Positions 23,101 through 34,438 of a stretch of 64,000 bases of DNA are shown in pieces. Both the position numbers and the translations under genes were made by a program. Below the pieces are notes generated by a model. It saw only the letters and a list, made by a program, of their open reading frames with translations, had not been told where the DNA came from and searched no databases. Source of the DNA: Brachypterus glaber (taxonomy: Eukaryota; Arthropoda; Insecta; Coleoptera; Kateretidae); NCBI GenBank assembly GCA_958510825.1, contig OY294044.1, positions 69,576,095 to 69,640,094 on the forward strand, in the 5' to 3' direction. Positions within the stretch are counted from its first letter, which is position 1. The number at the start of each line of letters is the position of its first letter.

Positions 23101-23738
23101 CAAATTGTGTAAATTTTTTAGGAGTTCATATTGATCCCATTCTTACATGGAAACCACATGTGGATAAACTTTCAACTACACTGGCCAAGCAGGTATTTTT
23201 TTCTCCGTAATTTAAAAAATCAAGTCAGTACACAAGTTTTACGTACCGCATATTTTTCTCTTTTTCACTCTAGTATGAGCTATGCTATAATTTCCTGGGG
23301 TAACAGTGCGTCTAGTGACAGGGGTTTCAGCATGCAAAGAAGGGCAGTTAGAACAATTGCAGGTTTAGGTTTTAGAGATGACTGTAGGGGTAAATTCGTT
23401 GATCTTAAAATTCTCACTTTTCCGTCTGTCTTTATTTACAACTGCTTAATCTTTGCCCATAAGGCCAAGGTTACTAGGGATGAGAAGTGCTCATGTAGGT
23501 CCTCATTGAGGACCTACACGAACACGACACCCGCTTCAAAAACAATATACGCCCTCATTTTTATCGACTCACTGTTTTAAGAAATGGCCCTAATGTCCTA
23601 TCATTTAGTTTTTACAATAAGTTACCCATTGCAATGCGTAGTCTGCCAGAGAGAAAGTTCAAAAACCGCGTAAAAAATTTTCTTTTATCTAAAGCCTTTT
23701 ACTCTGTAACAGAGTTTTTAAATGATCGTTTTGAATAA
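23101..23738 (+). pseudogene. LINE ORF2 C-terminal region, frameshifted
   Basis: The translation shows the post-reverse-transcriptase region of CR1/Jockey-like ORF2. VNFLGVHIDPILTWKPHVDK comes first, then LRNLKNQVS, YAIISWGNS, and QRRAVRTIAGL. It ends in a conserved tail (LPIAMRSLP, FLLSKAFYSVTEFL) and a TAA at 23736-23738. The frame changes near 23190 and near 23520, so it cannot be read through. The catalytic reverse-transcriptase core is absent because of 5' truncation. The same WG and QRRAVR-type motifs occur in the LINE ORF2 at 7101-10017, which supports the assignment. Confidence 0.8.
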
Positions 23739-24216
23739 TATTCAGTGAGTATCCCAGTAATTAAATTATTTATTTCTGTGTATTCTTTTTGTGTCCTTGT
23801 AAGGGCCTTGGAAACATCCTTTCATTATATTTTTTTTTGCCAGCCCAGCTGTTTTTTCTTTTTATTTTTTGCATCACGTATATGTGTGTCGAAGCATATA
23901 TGCTTAATACCACCCATCGGTATAATATACCGATATACAGCCTGTTCCAGAACTCGCGTACCGAAATTTGAGGGTATATTAAAAACCCTCTGGAAAATAT
24001 GAAAAAAATTTCAAAAAAAATCCATCTTCGTTCAATTCAAAAATAAGAACGCTTTAAGTGGACCAATACTGTTGCTGATTATAAATTACCATTAAAGGTT
24101 GAATTTGTAGCTATGGAAGCAAATTTAATTATTGCAGGTACATATTCTGTAGGTTGACATGGTGATTAATGTGACATAAATATTTATTAATGTCATAAAA
24201 AAATATCAAAACTTTC

Positions 24217-25351
24217 ATGATGTTTACTTCAGAAGAGTATTGCGAAATGCTAATTTTATATGGCGAGTGTGGCCGGAGTGCTTCAGCTACATCTGTAGAA
24301 TATTCTATTCGTTTTCCCAATAGAGAACATCCTAGCAGAAATGTTATTTTAAGATTGGTGCAAAGGGCAAGAAATTCTGGAAATTTAACTCCAAACAAAA
24401 AGGAGATTGGAGGCGCTCCGCGAACTGCAAGAACTGTTGATAATGAAGAAGCTGTCATTCAGGCTTTTGAAGAAGAATCTGAAACAAGCCTTAGTATCGT
24501 GGCTAGAAATCTAGATATGTCTAAGACCTCTGTTCAACGAATTCTAAAAGATGAAAAAATGCATCCCTTTCATTACACTCGAGTACAATGCTTGACACCG
24601 GAGGACTATCCTTTACGAGTCGAATTTTGCACATGGCTGTTGCAGAAACATCAAGAAAATAAAAACTTTGTAAAAAGCATTCTTTTTACGGATGAGTCTG
24701 GGTTTCAAAGAGATGGTTTTTTTAATTCAAGGAATTCTCATGTTTGGGGACAGGAAAATCCCCATGCCTTCAGGCAAGGAAATCCCCAACGAAGGTTTTC
24801 CTTGAATATTTGGGCCGGAATATTGGGAGATGCTATAGTAAGTTATTTTGAGAAATAAACCACCATAAAATGCTTAAAATATTTGTTTTTAGGTTGGACC
24901 CCATGAGTTTCCTGGCAGATTGAATGGCGAAACCTACACTAACTTCTTAAGGGATGAAGTGGAAAATCTTACTGATGACATCCTACTTCAAAGGTTGGCA
25001 AATGTGGATAACATCTGGTTTCAACATGATGGCTGTCCAGTGCATTTCTCACAAACGGCAAGAAGCCAACTCGACATCAGTTTTCCAAACAGTTGGATAG
25101 GCCGTGGGGGTCCCAGAAGGTGGCCTCCTAGATCCCCTGATCTCACTCCAATGGACTTCTTTTTATGGGGCCATGTAAAAAATTTAGTGTATAGAAATAT
25201 GCCAGACACTGTAGAAGAACTAGGAGACCGAATACATGAAGCGCTTGAGTCAGTAACTCCAAATATGATTATTAATGCCAGGAGAAGTCTGTTAAAAAGA
25301 GCTGCTTTATGTGTTCAAGTTGGTGGAGGTCATTTTGAACATATTCTTTAG
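24217..25351 (+). CDS. Mariner-like transposase, DD41D, two exons
   Basis: This is the transposase of the surrounding element; it binds the terminal repeats and performs cut-and-paste at TA sites. Exon 1 is 24217-24837 (207 codons). A 55-bp intron, 24838-24892, has GTAAGT and TTTTAG borders. Exon 2 is 24893-25351. Splicing keeps the frame and yields 359 residues with no internal stop. The N-terminal 60 residues form a helix-turn-helix of the type in insect mariner-like proteins (SEEYCEMLILYGECGRSASA, then FPNREHPS). The catalytic triad is D159 (LFTDESGF), D253 (WFQHDGC) and D295 (SPDLTPMDFFLWG). That gives 93 residues between the first two and 41 between the last two, hence DD41D, the spacing reported for the rosa-type mariner group. 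The second ATG codon overlaps the first, so the start could be one codon later. Without splicing, the first frame stops after GDAIVSYFEK. Confidence 0.9.
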
Positions 25352-25394
25352 CATGCTTCATACATTGAACGCGAGTTTGCTAAAAATAATGCGT

Positions 25395-25650
25395 TTCTTC
25401 ATCTTTTAGAGTTCATTAAACACAGGACAGACATATCAAGATTTCTTGCCACGATACTAATGCTTGTTCCAGATTATTCTTCAAAAGTCTAAATGACAGC
25501 TTCTTTATTATCAACAGTTTTTGCATTTCGCGAAGTGTCTCCAACCACTTTTCTGTTTGCGTTTAAACTTCCAAAATTCCTTGCCCTCTGCACCAATCTT
25601 AAAATTACATTCTAGCTAGAATGTTCTCTTTTCGGAACACCGATAAATTT
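25395..25650 (-). pseudogene. Inverted partial copy of the transposase N-terminal coding region
   Basis: Read on the minus strand, this segment matches exon 1 from about 24309 to 24565. Shared stretches include ATTTTAAGATTGGTGCA, ACTGTTGATAAT, GCTTTTGAAGAA and TTAGTATCGTGGC. It is diverged and carries in-frame stops. It starts just after the transposase stop and lies inside the same element. Exon 1 and this copy could therefore pair as a stem of about 250 bp in an element-length transcript. Confidence 0.85.
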
Positions 25651-25783
25651 TTTTCCTATGTTCATTACTTTGAAATAAATAAATAAAATTCAGTTATTGT
25701 ATTTTTATTTTATTAATTTGTATTAAGAATTTATAGCTAGTAAATCAATTAAAAGATCTGAGTTTCTAATAAAAAAAACACTG

Positions 25784-25801
25784 CATTCAGCGCGCTGAAT
25801 G
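25784..25801. repeat. Perfect 18-bp GC palindrome
   Basis: CATTCAGCGCGCTGAATG is fully self-complementary and starts a GC-richer patch (to about 25865) in the 3' non-coding part of the mariner-like element. Confidence 0.8.
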
Positions 25802-26314
25802 GAGTTGCAGCGGCAGTTTGTTGCTGCCGTCTAAGACGGGTATCATAAAACCACCGCCGGATGGAATGACCCTATAAAAATAGAATATTTGATAGCCTCT
25901 GTCGGTTTTGTTAAAATATAATAACCTAAAAAGATTCTAAAGTTGAAAGTCTTAAACAATGCACGAGTCAACCATTAAAATGCAACCATAGTTACTAATA
26001 AGTAGGGAAAAACTAATTTTTAGGTAATTTAACATCAGCAACAGGATTGGTCAGATTAAATAGCTTCCTTTTTAATTAGTATTGAAGATGGATTTTTTTT
26101 TTAATTTTTTTCATATTTTCCAGAGGGTTTTTAATATACCCTCAAATTTCGGTACGCGAGTTCTGGAACAGGCTGTATATTATGATTTTTCTCTTTTTGG
26201 CTCAATTGAGTATACACAGGCACACAAACCCAGACCTTTAATATGTTTTATTTATGTATTTATTTTTTTTCATAGTTGACAAGTGTAAAACTATAGGTTA
26301 TTAACACGAATAAA

Positions 26315-26342
26315 TTATCTTTATCTTTATCTTTATCTTTAT
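26315..26342 (+). repeat. (CTTTAT)n 3' tail of the LINE remnant
   Basis: About four and a half hexamer repeats follow AACACGAATAAATTAT. They mark the 3' terminus of the LINE that was split by the transposon. Confidence 0.8.
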
Positions 26343-26347
26343 TACAG

Positions 26348-27300
26348 TCCAGAGAATCAAGTTTAGCGGTATTTAAAATATTTTCAGTGTGCCGTAATAT
26401 TTGAGTGATCCCTTAATCAAGTTATCCGGATCCGAGTTATCCGATGTTTCTCTAAAAATTTAGTTGGTAGTAGAACCAAATTAAGCCGGTTTTGTCACCC
26501 CAGTTGACTTTTGGTACAGACTTATTAAAGAAAAAGTGTCTCTTTAATATTTTTTTCAATTTATTTTTCGTTTTACGAAAAAAGAAACTTTTTTTGAAAA
26601 AAATTATTTATTTTTTTTTTAATTTTTTGTTTTTTTTTTTTATTTTAATAAACCTTTGCCTATAGGGGAAAGTATTATTTTTTTGGCAGTAGTATTTTAC
26701 CTTAGGGGTATTGTATAGCTCCCATTAATGAACCTCTGTTTCTACTTCTATATATATATATATTTTCATATTTTACCTATTAAAATATTCAAAATTGAGT
26801 ATTTCTAAATTAACCCGTTAAGGTTGATCTTCTATTTCTCAGTTTAAAAGGGTTGTTTCATGTAATTAATTAAGTAATACCATAATTTATGGTAAATAAT
26901 TAAGATGTATTGTCATTTCTGCGAGAGGAGAATGCTAAAATCTTAAAATAATTTATGCTGTCTGATATTCACACCCTTGTTTCAGGGTAAATAGGGCCAG
27001 AAAAAGACCTTTGTTTCCTAGTTACAGCGAAGAAGAAGAAAATATCCTTTTTGGTTTGGACTTTTATTTTAGATTTTTTTCTTACGATGCATCGCGATGC
27101 ATCGCGATGGTAAGTAAAATAGGCAATTTTTCTATCTTGAATTTTGAGAATTTACATTGGTACAGAAGGTGTTGAAATATTGCATTAATCATCGTTTATG
27201 TTTCTAAACGTTTTGGATCTCCCCTGGTCAAATAAAAAAAACCTCCATAAAAATTGTCCAGTATATACCGAGGGGCTGACCGCGTCTGAAATTTGTACAA
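26348..27300. other. AT-rich intergenic DNA
   Basis: No gene is seen. It includes poly-T/poly-A rich runs (26560-26650). A short iterated GATGCATCGC motif lies near 27088-27110. Confidence 0.5.
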
Positions 27301-27302
27301 AA

Positions 27303-27413
27303 GAGTTCCTTCTTGCAAAGAGTTCCTCAGAGTTCCTTCGGAGTTTCTCCGGAGTTCCTCCAGAGTTCCTTGGGAGTTCCTCCTGTGTTCCTCAAGAGTT
27401 CCTCTGGAAGGGG
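27303..27413. repeat. Minisatellite, (AGAGTTCCTC)-type 12-bp unit
   Basis: About nine imperfect units of GAGTTCCTCCGG-like sequence are present. Frames on both strands appear as repetitive peptides (for example EELRRNSEGTL-like on the minus strand); these come from the repeat and are not genes. Confidence 0.85.
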
Positions 27414-27439
27414 TAATTTTTGGCAAATAAGCCGTAGAA

Positions 27440-27790
27440 ATTACCGCTATGCAAGCACTACTGCCAATAAGGCACCCTCAAAAGCTTTGTCTCTGACGGT
27501 TTCAACCAAACTTGGCGCCCCTACAAATAAAAAGAAATTGGCGCCCAAAAAAATACCTTCATGAAAAAAAAGCTTTGTCCCTGACAGTTTCAACCAAAGC
27601 TTGGCGCCCCTAACAAATAAAAAATGGCGCCAAGCTTTGTACCTGACGGTTTCTATCAAGCTTGGTGCCCCTTCTGAACAAAATTTGGCGCCCCAAAATT
27701 ATTACCTTCAGGAAAAAAAGCTTCCCTGACGGTTTCTACCAAACTTGGCTGCCCCCCTTCAAAAAAAAATTGGCGCCCAAAGGTAGGATG
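27440..27790. repeat. Tandem repeat, four irregular 60-90-bp units
   Basis: The core CTGACGGTTTCAACCAAACT followed by TGGCGCCCC occurs at about 27493, 27581, 27643 and 27725. AAGCTTTGT precedes it, and ATTGGCGCCC with a TACCTTCA segment lies between most units. It is GC-richer than its surroundings. Open frames here follow the repeat. Confidence 0.8.
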
Positions 27791-29045
27791 TTTTGATAAG
27801 GTGTTTGTAACGGCCAGACGAAAAACAAGGTTCTATTTGGCAGGTGTATACAGTAAGAGACGTAATTTTAACTGACACCTCCAGAAGGGGACGAAAATAG
27901 CAAGTTTTGTAGAAAAGCGTACCTATGCGATAAGAAAATGGTTAGCTTATTCATTGTTTTGTTTTATTAAGTGACTTTGCAGATGGAAACTTTCCAGTCA
28001 CTTATTCCCAGTCGACATGCAAGGGAAAAGAAAAGTTTTTTTAGTGGAACATAAATTACAACTTCTAAATTACAACAGACATTGTTAAATATCACTTCGT
28101 GTTATTTGTAATTAGAAAGAGCAAGTGACAGATATAAATAAAATATGATTAAATAAAAAATGATTTAACAATAATCTAATGGAAAAAATGTTGTGGCTAC
28201 ACAAAGAGAAATATATTTCTAATTCAAAGGATATAGCGAAAAATCTTATTTTTTGAATTTAAAAGCCTATAAGAAAAAAACTAATAAAGATATTTAAAAT
28301 TCGCTTTTTTGACTTAGAGCCCCATTAATAGAAAACCAAACTAAAGCAAAAAAAAAAATAGACCTAATTTTTTTTACTACAACAAAGGTCCCCGGCAAAT
28401 ATCTTTTTTTTGTAGAGCAGTGTTTTTTTAATTTTTTTTACGGGTAAACCCAATTTACATATAAATTACAAAGTTAAAAACTAGAAAACAGTTTATATAC
28501 TATCATAATAATATCTTAAAATTTAGAAAAAAAAAATTGAAAGATAAAGATTTCTTCTAAAAAAAATAAATGAAATATAATTTTTGGTTTTTCAAAAAAA
28601 AAAAAATTCTTTAGAAAAAATACATAAAAAATATTTTTTATACGCTACAATTATATATAATTATTATTATATATAATAATTATTATTATTAAAATAATTA
28701 TTAATTATATTGTTATAATAGTAGGCTAGGAAGAATAACTATAGTTGGTTTAGTGACTTTAGATTTCTACAATACTTTTTAACGTTCTACTAGCTGTATA
28801 TTTTACGGAATTTTTCGCTATTGTTTATTGTAATAGTACAAGAATAAATAATTAAAACATTATGTTTTAGATACATCTCCCTGATGATTCGTATAATAAA
28901 ATATGTTACTGTAATCAATTGTTTAAGGAAAAAAAACTAGTCCACTTAGTTTAAACAAGCATTGACTTTTTCGCTTAAGTCATTGATATCAACGATATCA
29001 TATAATAATATAACTGTTGTAACTTATCTACTGTGTACAGTAGAT
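27791..29045. other. AT-rich intergenic DNA
   Basis: No gene is supported. 28540-28720 is low-complexity A/T, including an ATTATTATATATAATAATTATT self-complementary tract. Confidence 0.5.
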
Positions 29046-29196
29046 AAGGGCATATTCACAGGGTCACATAACAACATAGTACATAAAAATGCGATGCCGT
29101 GATTGGCTTGATGTGCCGCCATGTATCTTGTAAGCCAATCACTGCATCGCATTCTTATGTTTTATTTTCTTTTGCAAGCTTCTGGATAGGCCTTTA
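29046..29196. mobile_element. Hairpin MITE (P family), copy 1
   Basis: The ends are AAGGGCATATTCACAG and, reverse-complemented, AAAGGCCTATCCAGAAG. A strong inner stem pairs ATGCGATGCCGTGATTGGCTT with AAGCCAATCACTGCATCGCAT around a 22-base loop. A relative at 34306-34438 lies in the opposite orientation. Confidence 0.75.
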
Positions 29197-30260
29197 GTTG
29201 TGCAATGTGTGTTGAAGAATAAGACATAGGTACACTAAAAATACAATTTAAATTTTTATTCTATGCACGGTTTTATGGATCGAAACTTTACGAAAAATTT
29301 TAGTTTTATGCGTTAATTAATTTTTTTAACGAAATTATATTAATTAAATAAATTTTATATTCGTATAATCGGAGTTGTCTTCGGAGGACTTGTTAGAGAA
29401 AAAAATATATGTAGGTAGGTATATATTTTTCGAAAAATAATTGTTTTTACTAAAAGAGATGTCCTCTTTAAATTAAACCAAAATTTAAAATCTTCTACAT
29501 ACTACATACATCCAATCCAGAAAATCGATAGGAATTTTAGAAAAATAGAGTTGACAGCTGATTTTACACCAAAAAATGAGAAAAAGTTTTTACGAATGTT
29601 TATGCCAAAGTATATTGCTTTGGTTTATGCTAAATCGCTGCCTAAAAGACCTACGGCTCTTTTAAGGGACATTTTAGAGTATAATATTTTGTCTCATATC
29701 GCAATCTAGGAACTGTTTGACCCAATGAGATGAAATGTTTAATATGGTTACTATTAATAAAATGTAAAAACTAAATATAATTTAAATCAAGAGCGGTCTC
29801 TCGACAGTTCGACGTCTTCATCCAATGAAGGCGGCAGGTTAAGGTTGAACTTAACTAATTTAGTTTTTAAGTGAGTGTTTGTTGCGACTATCACGTTACT
29901 ATCACAGTGCTTTCACAGTTTTATCACAGACTATTGTGTAATATTATTACATAATGCTAATAAAATTTAATTTGAAGAAATTAACATAGTATAATATGCA
30001 CACAAAAGCATAGAGTAAAAAAAAACTTAAATTGGTAACATAAACACTGAATAATATCTCAAAAAATGTTGATGAATTTAATTTGAAACGTACAACGTGG
30101 AAGATAAATTTTTATTAAGTTTAAAGATAACAAGTTAGCGTTTGCTCAAAGATCATTACACAGTGAGAAGTTTTTTGCGAGTTAAGATAGAAAAACAAAC
30201 AATATAACCCAGAAGTTTGGACTTCGTTCTGATCAGGAATCCAAAGGAAAAGGCCATGAT
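29197..30260. other. AT-rich intergenic DNA with possible MITE fragment
   Basis: No gene is seen. 29540-29760 has phrases such as GATTTTACACCAAAAAATGAG and CCTACGGCTCTTTTAAGGG that look like decayed interiors of the CAGGGTG-type elements. I could not fix its ends. Confidence 0.4.
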
Positions 30261-30265
30261 TCTTT

Positions 30266-30415
30266 GAAGAAGAAGAAGAAGAAGAAGAAGAAGAAGAAGA
30301 AGAAGAAGAAGAAGAAGAAGAAGAAGAAGAAGAAGAAGAAGAAGAAGAAGAAGAAGAAGAAGAAGAAGAAGAAGAAGAAGAAGAATAAGAAGAAGAAGAA
30401 AAAGAAGAAGAAGAA
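30266..30415. repeat. (GAA)n trinucleotide microsatellite, about 150 bp
   Basis: This is a nearly pure GAA repeat with two small interruptions near 30387 and 30401. On the minus strand it would read as polyserine, but the flanking frame has no protein features. Long GAA tracts can form triplex DNA (established for GAA repeats). Confidence 0.95.
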
Positions 30416-32315
30416 TTTAATTTAGCATTATAAAACTTAAGCGTAAAATTCATAAATCTGTTATGTTCCAGCGCTGGAGCTTTGTTACATTTTTGTGAAA
30501 TTTTAAATTGTAAAACTGTTTAAAAATTAAATTCGCCTTCAGTGCAGGGAGTTTGTTACGTTTGTTTTTAATTTAAGATTATAAAACTTAAACGAGAAAT
30601 TTGTTTAAAAAAATTACCTACTGCTCTACAGCTTTCTTACATGTTTGTAAAATTTTAAATTTTGAATTTGTTAAAATTTAAATAGACCATTTGGGCGCTA
30701 AATTGGTTATGGAAGGACTGACGAGCGTTTTTTAAATCTTTACTTTTTCGTCAAAAGGAGCGCAACTTAGGTCGGTCCCCCATGTAAAATTGTTTTAGCT
30801 ATAGACAACACATAATAGACAAATAAGTCCTTTTTTGGTCGAGCCTTAATATATTTTTTAAACAAGTTACTTCATTAAAAAGTAACCCCACCCAAGTATA
30901 ATTTACTATAGTACGTGCACCATATAATATGCAATTAAAAGAATCTAGAAATATACAACTTCAGTATTTATATTACTAGGTAATAAGACTAATCTGGTTT
31001 TAAGGTATTTTAATATAAAATTTGACAAGGAATAATGAGGATCAATAAATTAGCATGTAATAATAACTTACAAGGGTAGATCTTAAAGTCGCTGTACTCA
31101 GTTTTCAAATGTAGAATGTAAATAATATTGTCTTTAAACTTTAAGTTAGAGTACACTGCACATACAACTTCACGGTTTACCGTTATATACTTTTAGTTCG
31201 ACTTTGTAAAACACTCGGTTTTTTTGTACAATTTGTTTACTTGTATTGTAGTTATCGATTTAAAATTTAAAAAAATTAATCGATTTAAAATTTAAAAAAT
31301 TAAATAATCCTTCGGGTCAAACGTTTTTTAATCGCAATAAAGGATCACATGACCTCCATAACTTTTAAATAAATAAGTCAGGTTAAACAAAATTACATTT
31401 TCTTACTTATTATTTGAAAACAAAAAAGGTTAAATATGAAATTATAAAAAAATTAAAAATTAAAAACAAAAATTCTCAAAATTAAAATATTAAAAAAAAA
31501 ACAAGCCGTGAAGATATGTAATGCTACCCATTCCATTATATATTATTGACAGTATATTGCATTTTCCCAAATACTCGAAAAAAAAAATAAAAAAAAATAA
31601 AAAAAAAATTTAGAACATTTTTTTTTCCTTTTTGCAAAAAAAATATATTTAAAAAAAATAAAAACAGTAATAACTTTTTTTTTTAATAAGATCTTTTTTT
31701 AAAAAACAAAAAAAAAATTAAAAAAAAAGAATTTCAAAAAAAAAACTTCATTTTTTTTTATTTTGTTTTTGCAAAAAAACGAAAAAATTTTGAAATTTTT
31801 TTGTTTAATAGTTTTTTTGTTTTTTAAATAATTTTAAGCCCCATAACTTTTTTGTTGCTGGGGGGCTAAATTTCAAAATTGGTAGAATCGATCCTTATAA
31901 TAAATCTAATAGATTATTTTATTTTTGGTTTGAAATGGATAACTACATTATTAAGTTAAAAAATTGTACAAAAAACTGAGTGTTTTTCAAAGTCAAACTA
32001 AAAGTTCCAATGGCGAACCGTAACTTTGTAACTCTGACCTGACGTTATGTTTAGTGACTATGTTTAGTGACTAAAATTTAGTCGGTCTATGTGTTAATAC
32101 TAACATATATTTATTTGGTCAGCGACTCGCTTACTTTCCCTGCCTAAAATGTCGGGTATAAAATTGGGCACTAACCTTAAAAGGACAAACTTTATTCGCT
32201 TTTGTCCGTGCATTCTCATTTTTCATAACATTGCTTTTATGACAACTTAACCTAAAACATTATTTGTTGTATTGTTTGCATTTTTTCGATACCGCGGTAC
32301 CGTTTGACTTTTAAA
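30416..32315. other. AT-rich intergenic DNA with low-complexity tract
   Basis: 31503-31570 is a fragment of the foldback family at 3655-4245 (GTGAAGATATGTAATGCTAC). 31580-31850 is almost pure A- and T-runs. No gene is supported. Confidence 0.5.
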
Positions 32316-32460
32316 CCATTAATAGTTATTTATGGTACTAGTGGGTAAAGTAAGATATTGCCCATGAGAAAATTAACCGAGGCGCAGCCAAGCAGGATAA
32401 TTTTCGAGAGGGCAATATCGGTTTACCCATGAGTGCCATACAAGGTTTTATCCAATAAAT
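32316..32460. mobile_element. Palindromic repeat (Q family), copy 1
   Basis: TGGTACTAGTGGGTAAAGTA and GATATTGCCCATGAGAAAAT on the left pair with ATTTTCGAGAGGGCAATATC and TTTACCCATGAGTGCCA on the right, around a GC-rich loop (GAGGCGCAGCC). An inverted-orientation relative with matching flanks is at 44513-44657. Confidence 0.7.
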
Positions 32461-34305
32461 AGCTTAGGAATTCATATTTTATTAAAAATTTTAATGACAT
32501 TTACAAGAAAATAATTTGACAAGTGACAGTTGAGTGGTTAAAATAAATAATTATCCACTCAATAAAGTAAAAGCCACGCGGAGGTTATTATTGAGTTTAT
32601 CTATTAAAAATAAAGCTGGTAATTGTCTCATTATCTGTATGTATTGGATAAAAATATTTCTACTTGCACCATTGTTTGACAGTTTTTATAAATTCTAACT
32701 CTAATATAACACTTTGCCCTCGTATTAATATTAGATCTTGAAGAGCATGAATCAAAAATTCATCTTAAATACCACCTACCATAAATAATTTAAGTTATGC
32801 AAACCAAACATCATCATAGATAATATTATGGGCGATTTATCTTGTAAATTTATTGCGCGTACGCAAACCATATTCACTAAATATTATTCAGTGCAAGTCG
32901 AGTAAGTGTAAGTGCTTTTGGATTAGTCTATGCAGCAGGATTATAGGGGACAAACTGGCAGCGATTCTAGGGTCTCCCCATGAATTACCTTAAGTGAAGT
33001 TTTAATATTTCTTTTCCTTTCCGCTTTTATGTTTTGTAAGGTTTCAGTCAAACTTCACTCCTCAAAAGCTTACCTCATAAGGTACAAAAATTAAAATCAG
33101 ATAGATTACTTATATCATATTTATTTCTTATGGATATGCTTGCTGTTATTAGTTATAAGGCTATTATGATGTGTATAATACATATTGAAATATATTGTTA
33201 AAATTTTAAAAATAATATTTCTTCAGAGTGTATCTGGCTTCAATAGATTTACTTCGGAAAATTTCGGCTGTTCTAGTTTATTTTAAATAGTAAGTTGAAA
33301 TGTAAAACATAATTTTTATTCTATAAACAATTATAATTTGTTGTAAAAATTATTGTTTTAGATGCCATGAATTGTAATTATCTCATGAATTTATTAGTTT
33401 TTGACTCTTTGTCGGACTAACTAAATATAGTTGATTTCTTTGAGAATATACCTTCTTAAATTGTCACATAAATTAAATATTGACTTAATTTAGTTTTTAA
33501 AAAATTCTATAAACAGATCTGCAAAATTCAATTATTATTTAGTTTTTCTCACTGCGTGTCAACTAAAAAGTGCCCAGTGAAAATGTAGGTTTTGTTAGCT
33601 ATAATTTAGAGAATTATTCTTGAATTAAAAATAGTTAGAAAATATTTTTAATATTTTCCGTGTTAAACTTTGAAAGATTTTGGGACTTGTAATTTCAGAG
33701 TTAAAAATAATTACACCATTTTGGATACTTTGGTAACTGGTAGTTAAGTATATTCCCCGCTCGGCTATACTTTAACTATACTATAACTGATAAAAAAACA
33801 CTTCGCAACAGAACACTGTTTTTTCTCCTGGACTCCTCATATGCAAAATTCAGCTATTGGAAAGCTTTGATAAGACAAGTTAATTAATTTAGAACGAAGA
33901 GTTCACTGCTAAATTAGTTTCCTAAATACAAACCAGGAAAGCCTTTGTATAAATATTACTAAGCGAATATTTAGAAAATATTAACCCAAGCGACAATAAA
34001 TTGTCTAGACATGAAATCTTAAATAATTTCATCCAGAAAACCTAATGAACAGTTGCAAGCATCTATCAAAACATCGACACTAATTTGAAAAAGGAAATTG
34101 TATGAAAAGGCCACAATTAATAACACTGCGTGTTGCATAACTTATTAAAATCTGTATCTCCAAAACGTTATATTCCAACACAAAACTGTATCTAACTTTT
34201 TTGTAGGGTTTAAAAAGAGCTTTTATTTGAAATATAATTTTTTGAAATTGGATATTAAGTTAGTTACGCTAATAAAACATTTTACTGCTTTAACCCATAA
34301 ACGCG
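32461..34305. other. AT-rich intergenic DNA
   Basis: No gene or complete repeat is recognised. Confidence 0.45.
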
Positions 34306-34438
34306 TAAGGGCATATCCACAGCTACTTATGCGAACGTTAAAAGACTGCTCACAAGATACATGACGGCACATCAAGCCAATCACGGCATCGTATGTTATG
34401 TATTATGCTTCGTATGCGAGGCTCTGGATGTGCCTTAA
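34306..34438. mobile_element. Hairpin MITE (P family), copy 2
   Basis: The ends are AAGGGCATATCCACAG and, reverse-complemented, AAGGCACATCCAGAG. Its interior GACGGCACATCAAGCCAATC...ACGGCATCG is the reverse complement of the 29-kb copy's loop-side arm. The second half of the stem is replaced by ATGCTTCGTATGCGAG-like sequence, so the large hairpin is weaker here. Confidence 0.7.

Larger units (their letters stand above)
23938..26175 (+). mobile_element. Mariner-like DNA transposon, complete, TA-flanked
   Basis: The terminal inverted repeats begin CAGCCTGTTCCAGAACTCGC and run about 95 bp with very high identity. TA flanks both ends (23936-23937 and 26176-26177). Total length is 2,238 bp. It contains one transposase gene with an intron and, downstream of it, an inverted partial copy of that gene. 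It lies inside the 3' UTR of a LINE remnant, so it inserted after that LINE. The intact reading frame and well-matched ends suggest recent activity (inference). Confidence 0.9.
23101..26343 (+). mobile_element. 5'-truncated LINE remnant, split by a nested transposon
   Basis: The left part (23101-23937) holds the C-terminal end of ORF2. The right part (26176-26343) holds the 3' UTR and a (CTTTAT)n tail. The two halves are separated by the 2.24-kb mariner-like element. ACAG precedes the start (23097-23100) and follows the tail (26344-26347), a possible target duplication. The family differs from the LINE at 6.7 kb but has the same layout. Confidence 0.75.

Noticed and set aside
24129..24458. 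109-codon minus-strand frame opposite the transposase
   Set aside because: It is a shadow of exon 1. It did, however, lead to recognising the inverted exon copy at 25395-25650.
26400..26460. AAGTTATCCGGATCCGAG-type stretch as a pogo/Tigger terminus
   Set aside because: Only one short similar stretch was seen, with no paired end or TA duplication.
27196..27564. Repetitive-peptide frames on both strands
   Set aside because: They arise from the 12-bp and 60-90-bp tandem repeats.
30121..30453. 110-codon minus-strand frame rich in serine
   Set aside because: It is generated by the (GAA)n microsatellite; the flanking residues show no protein features.
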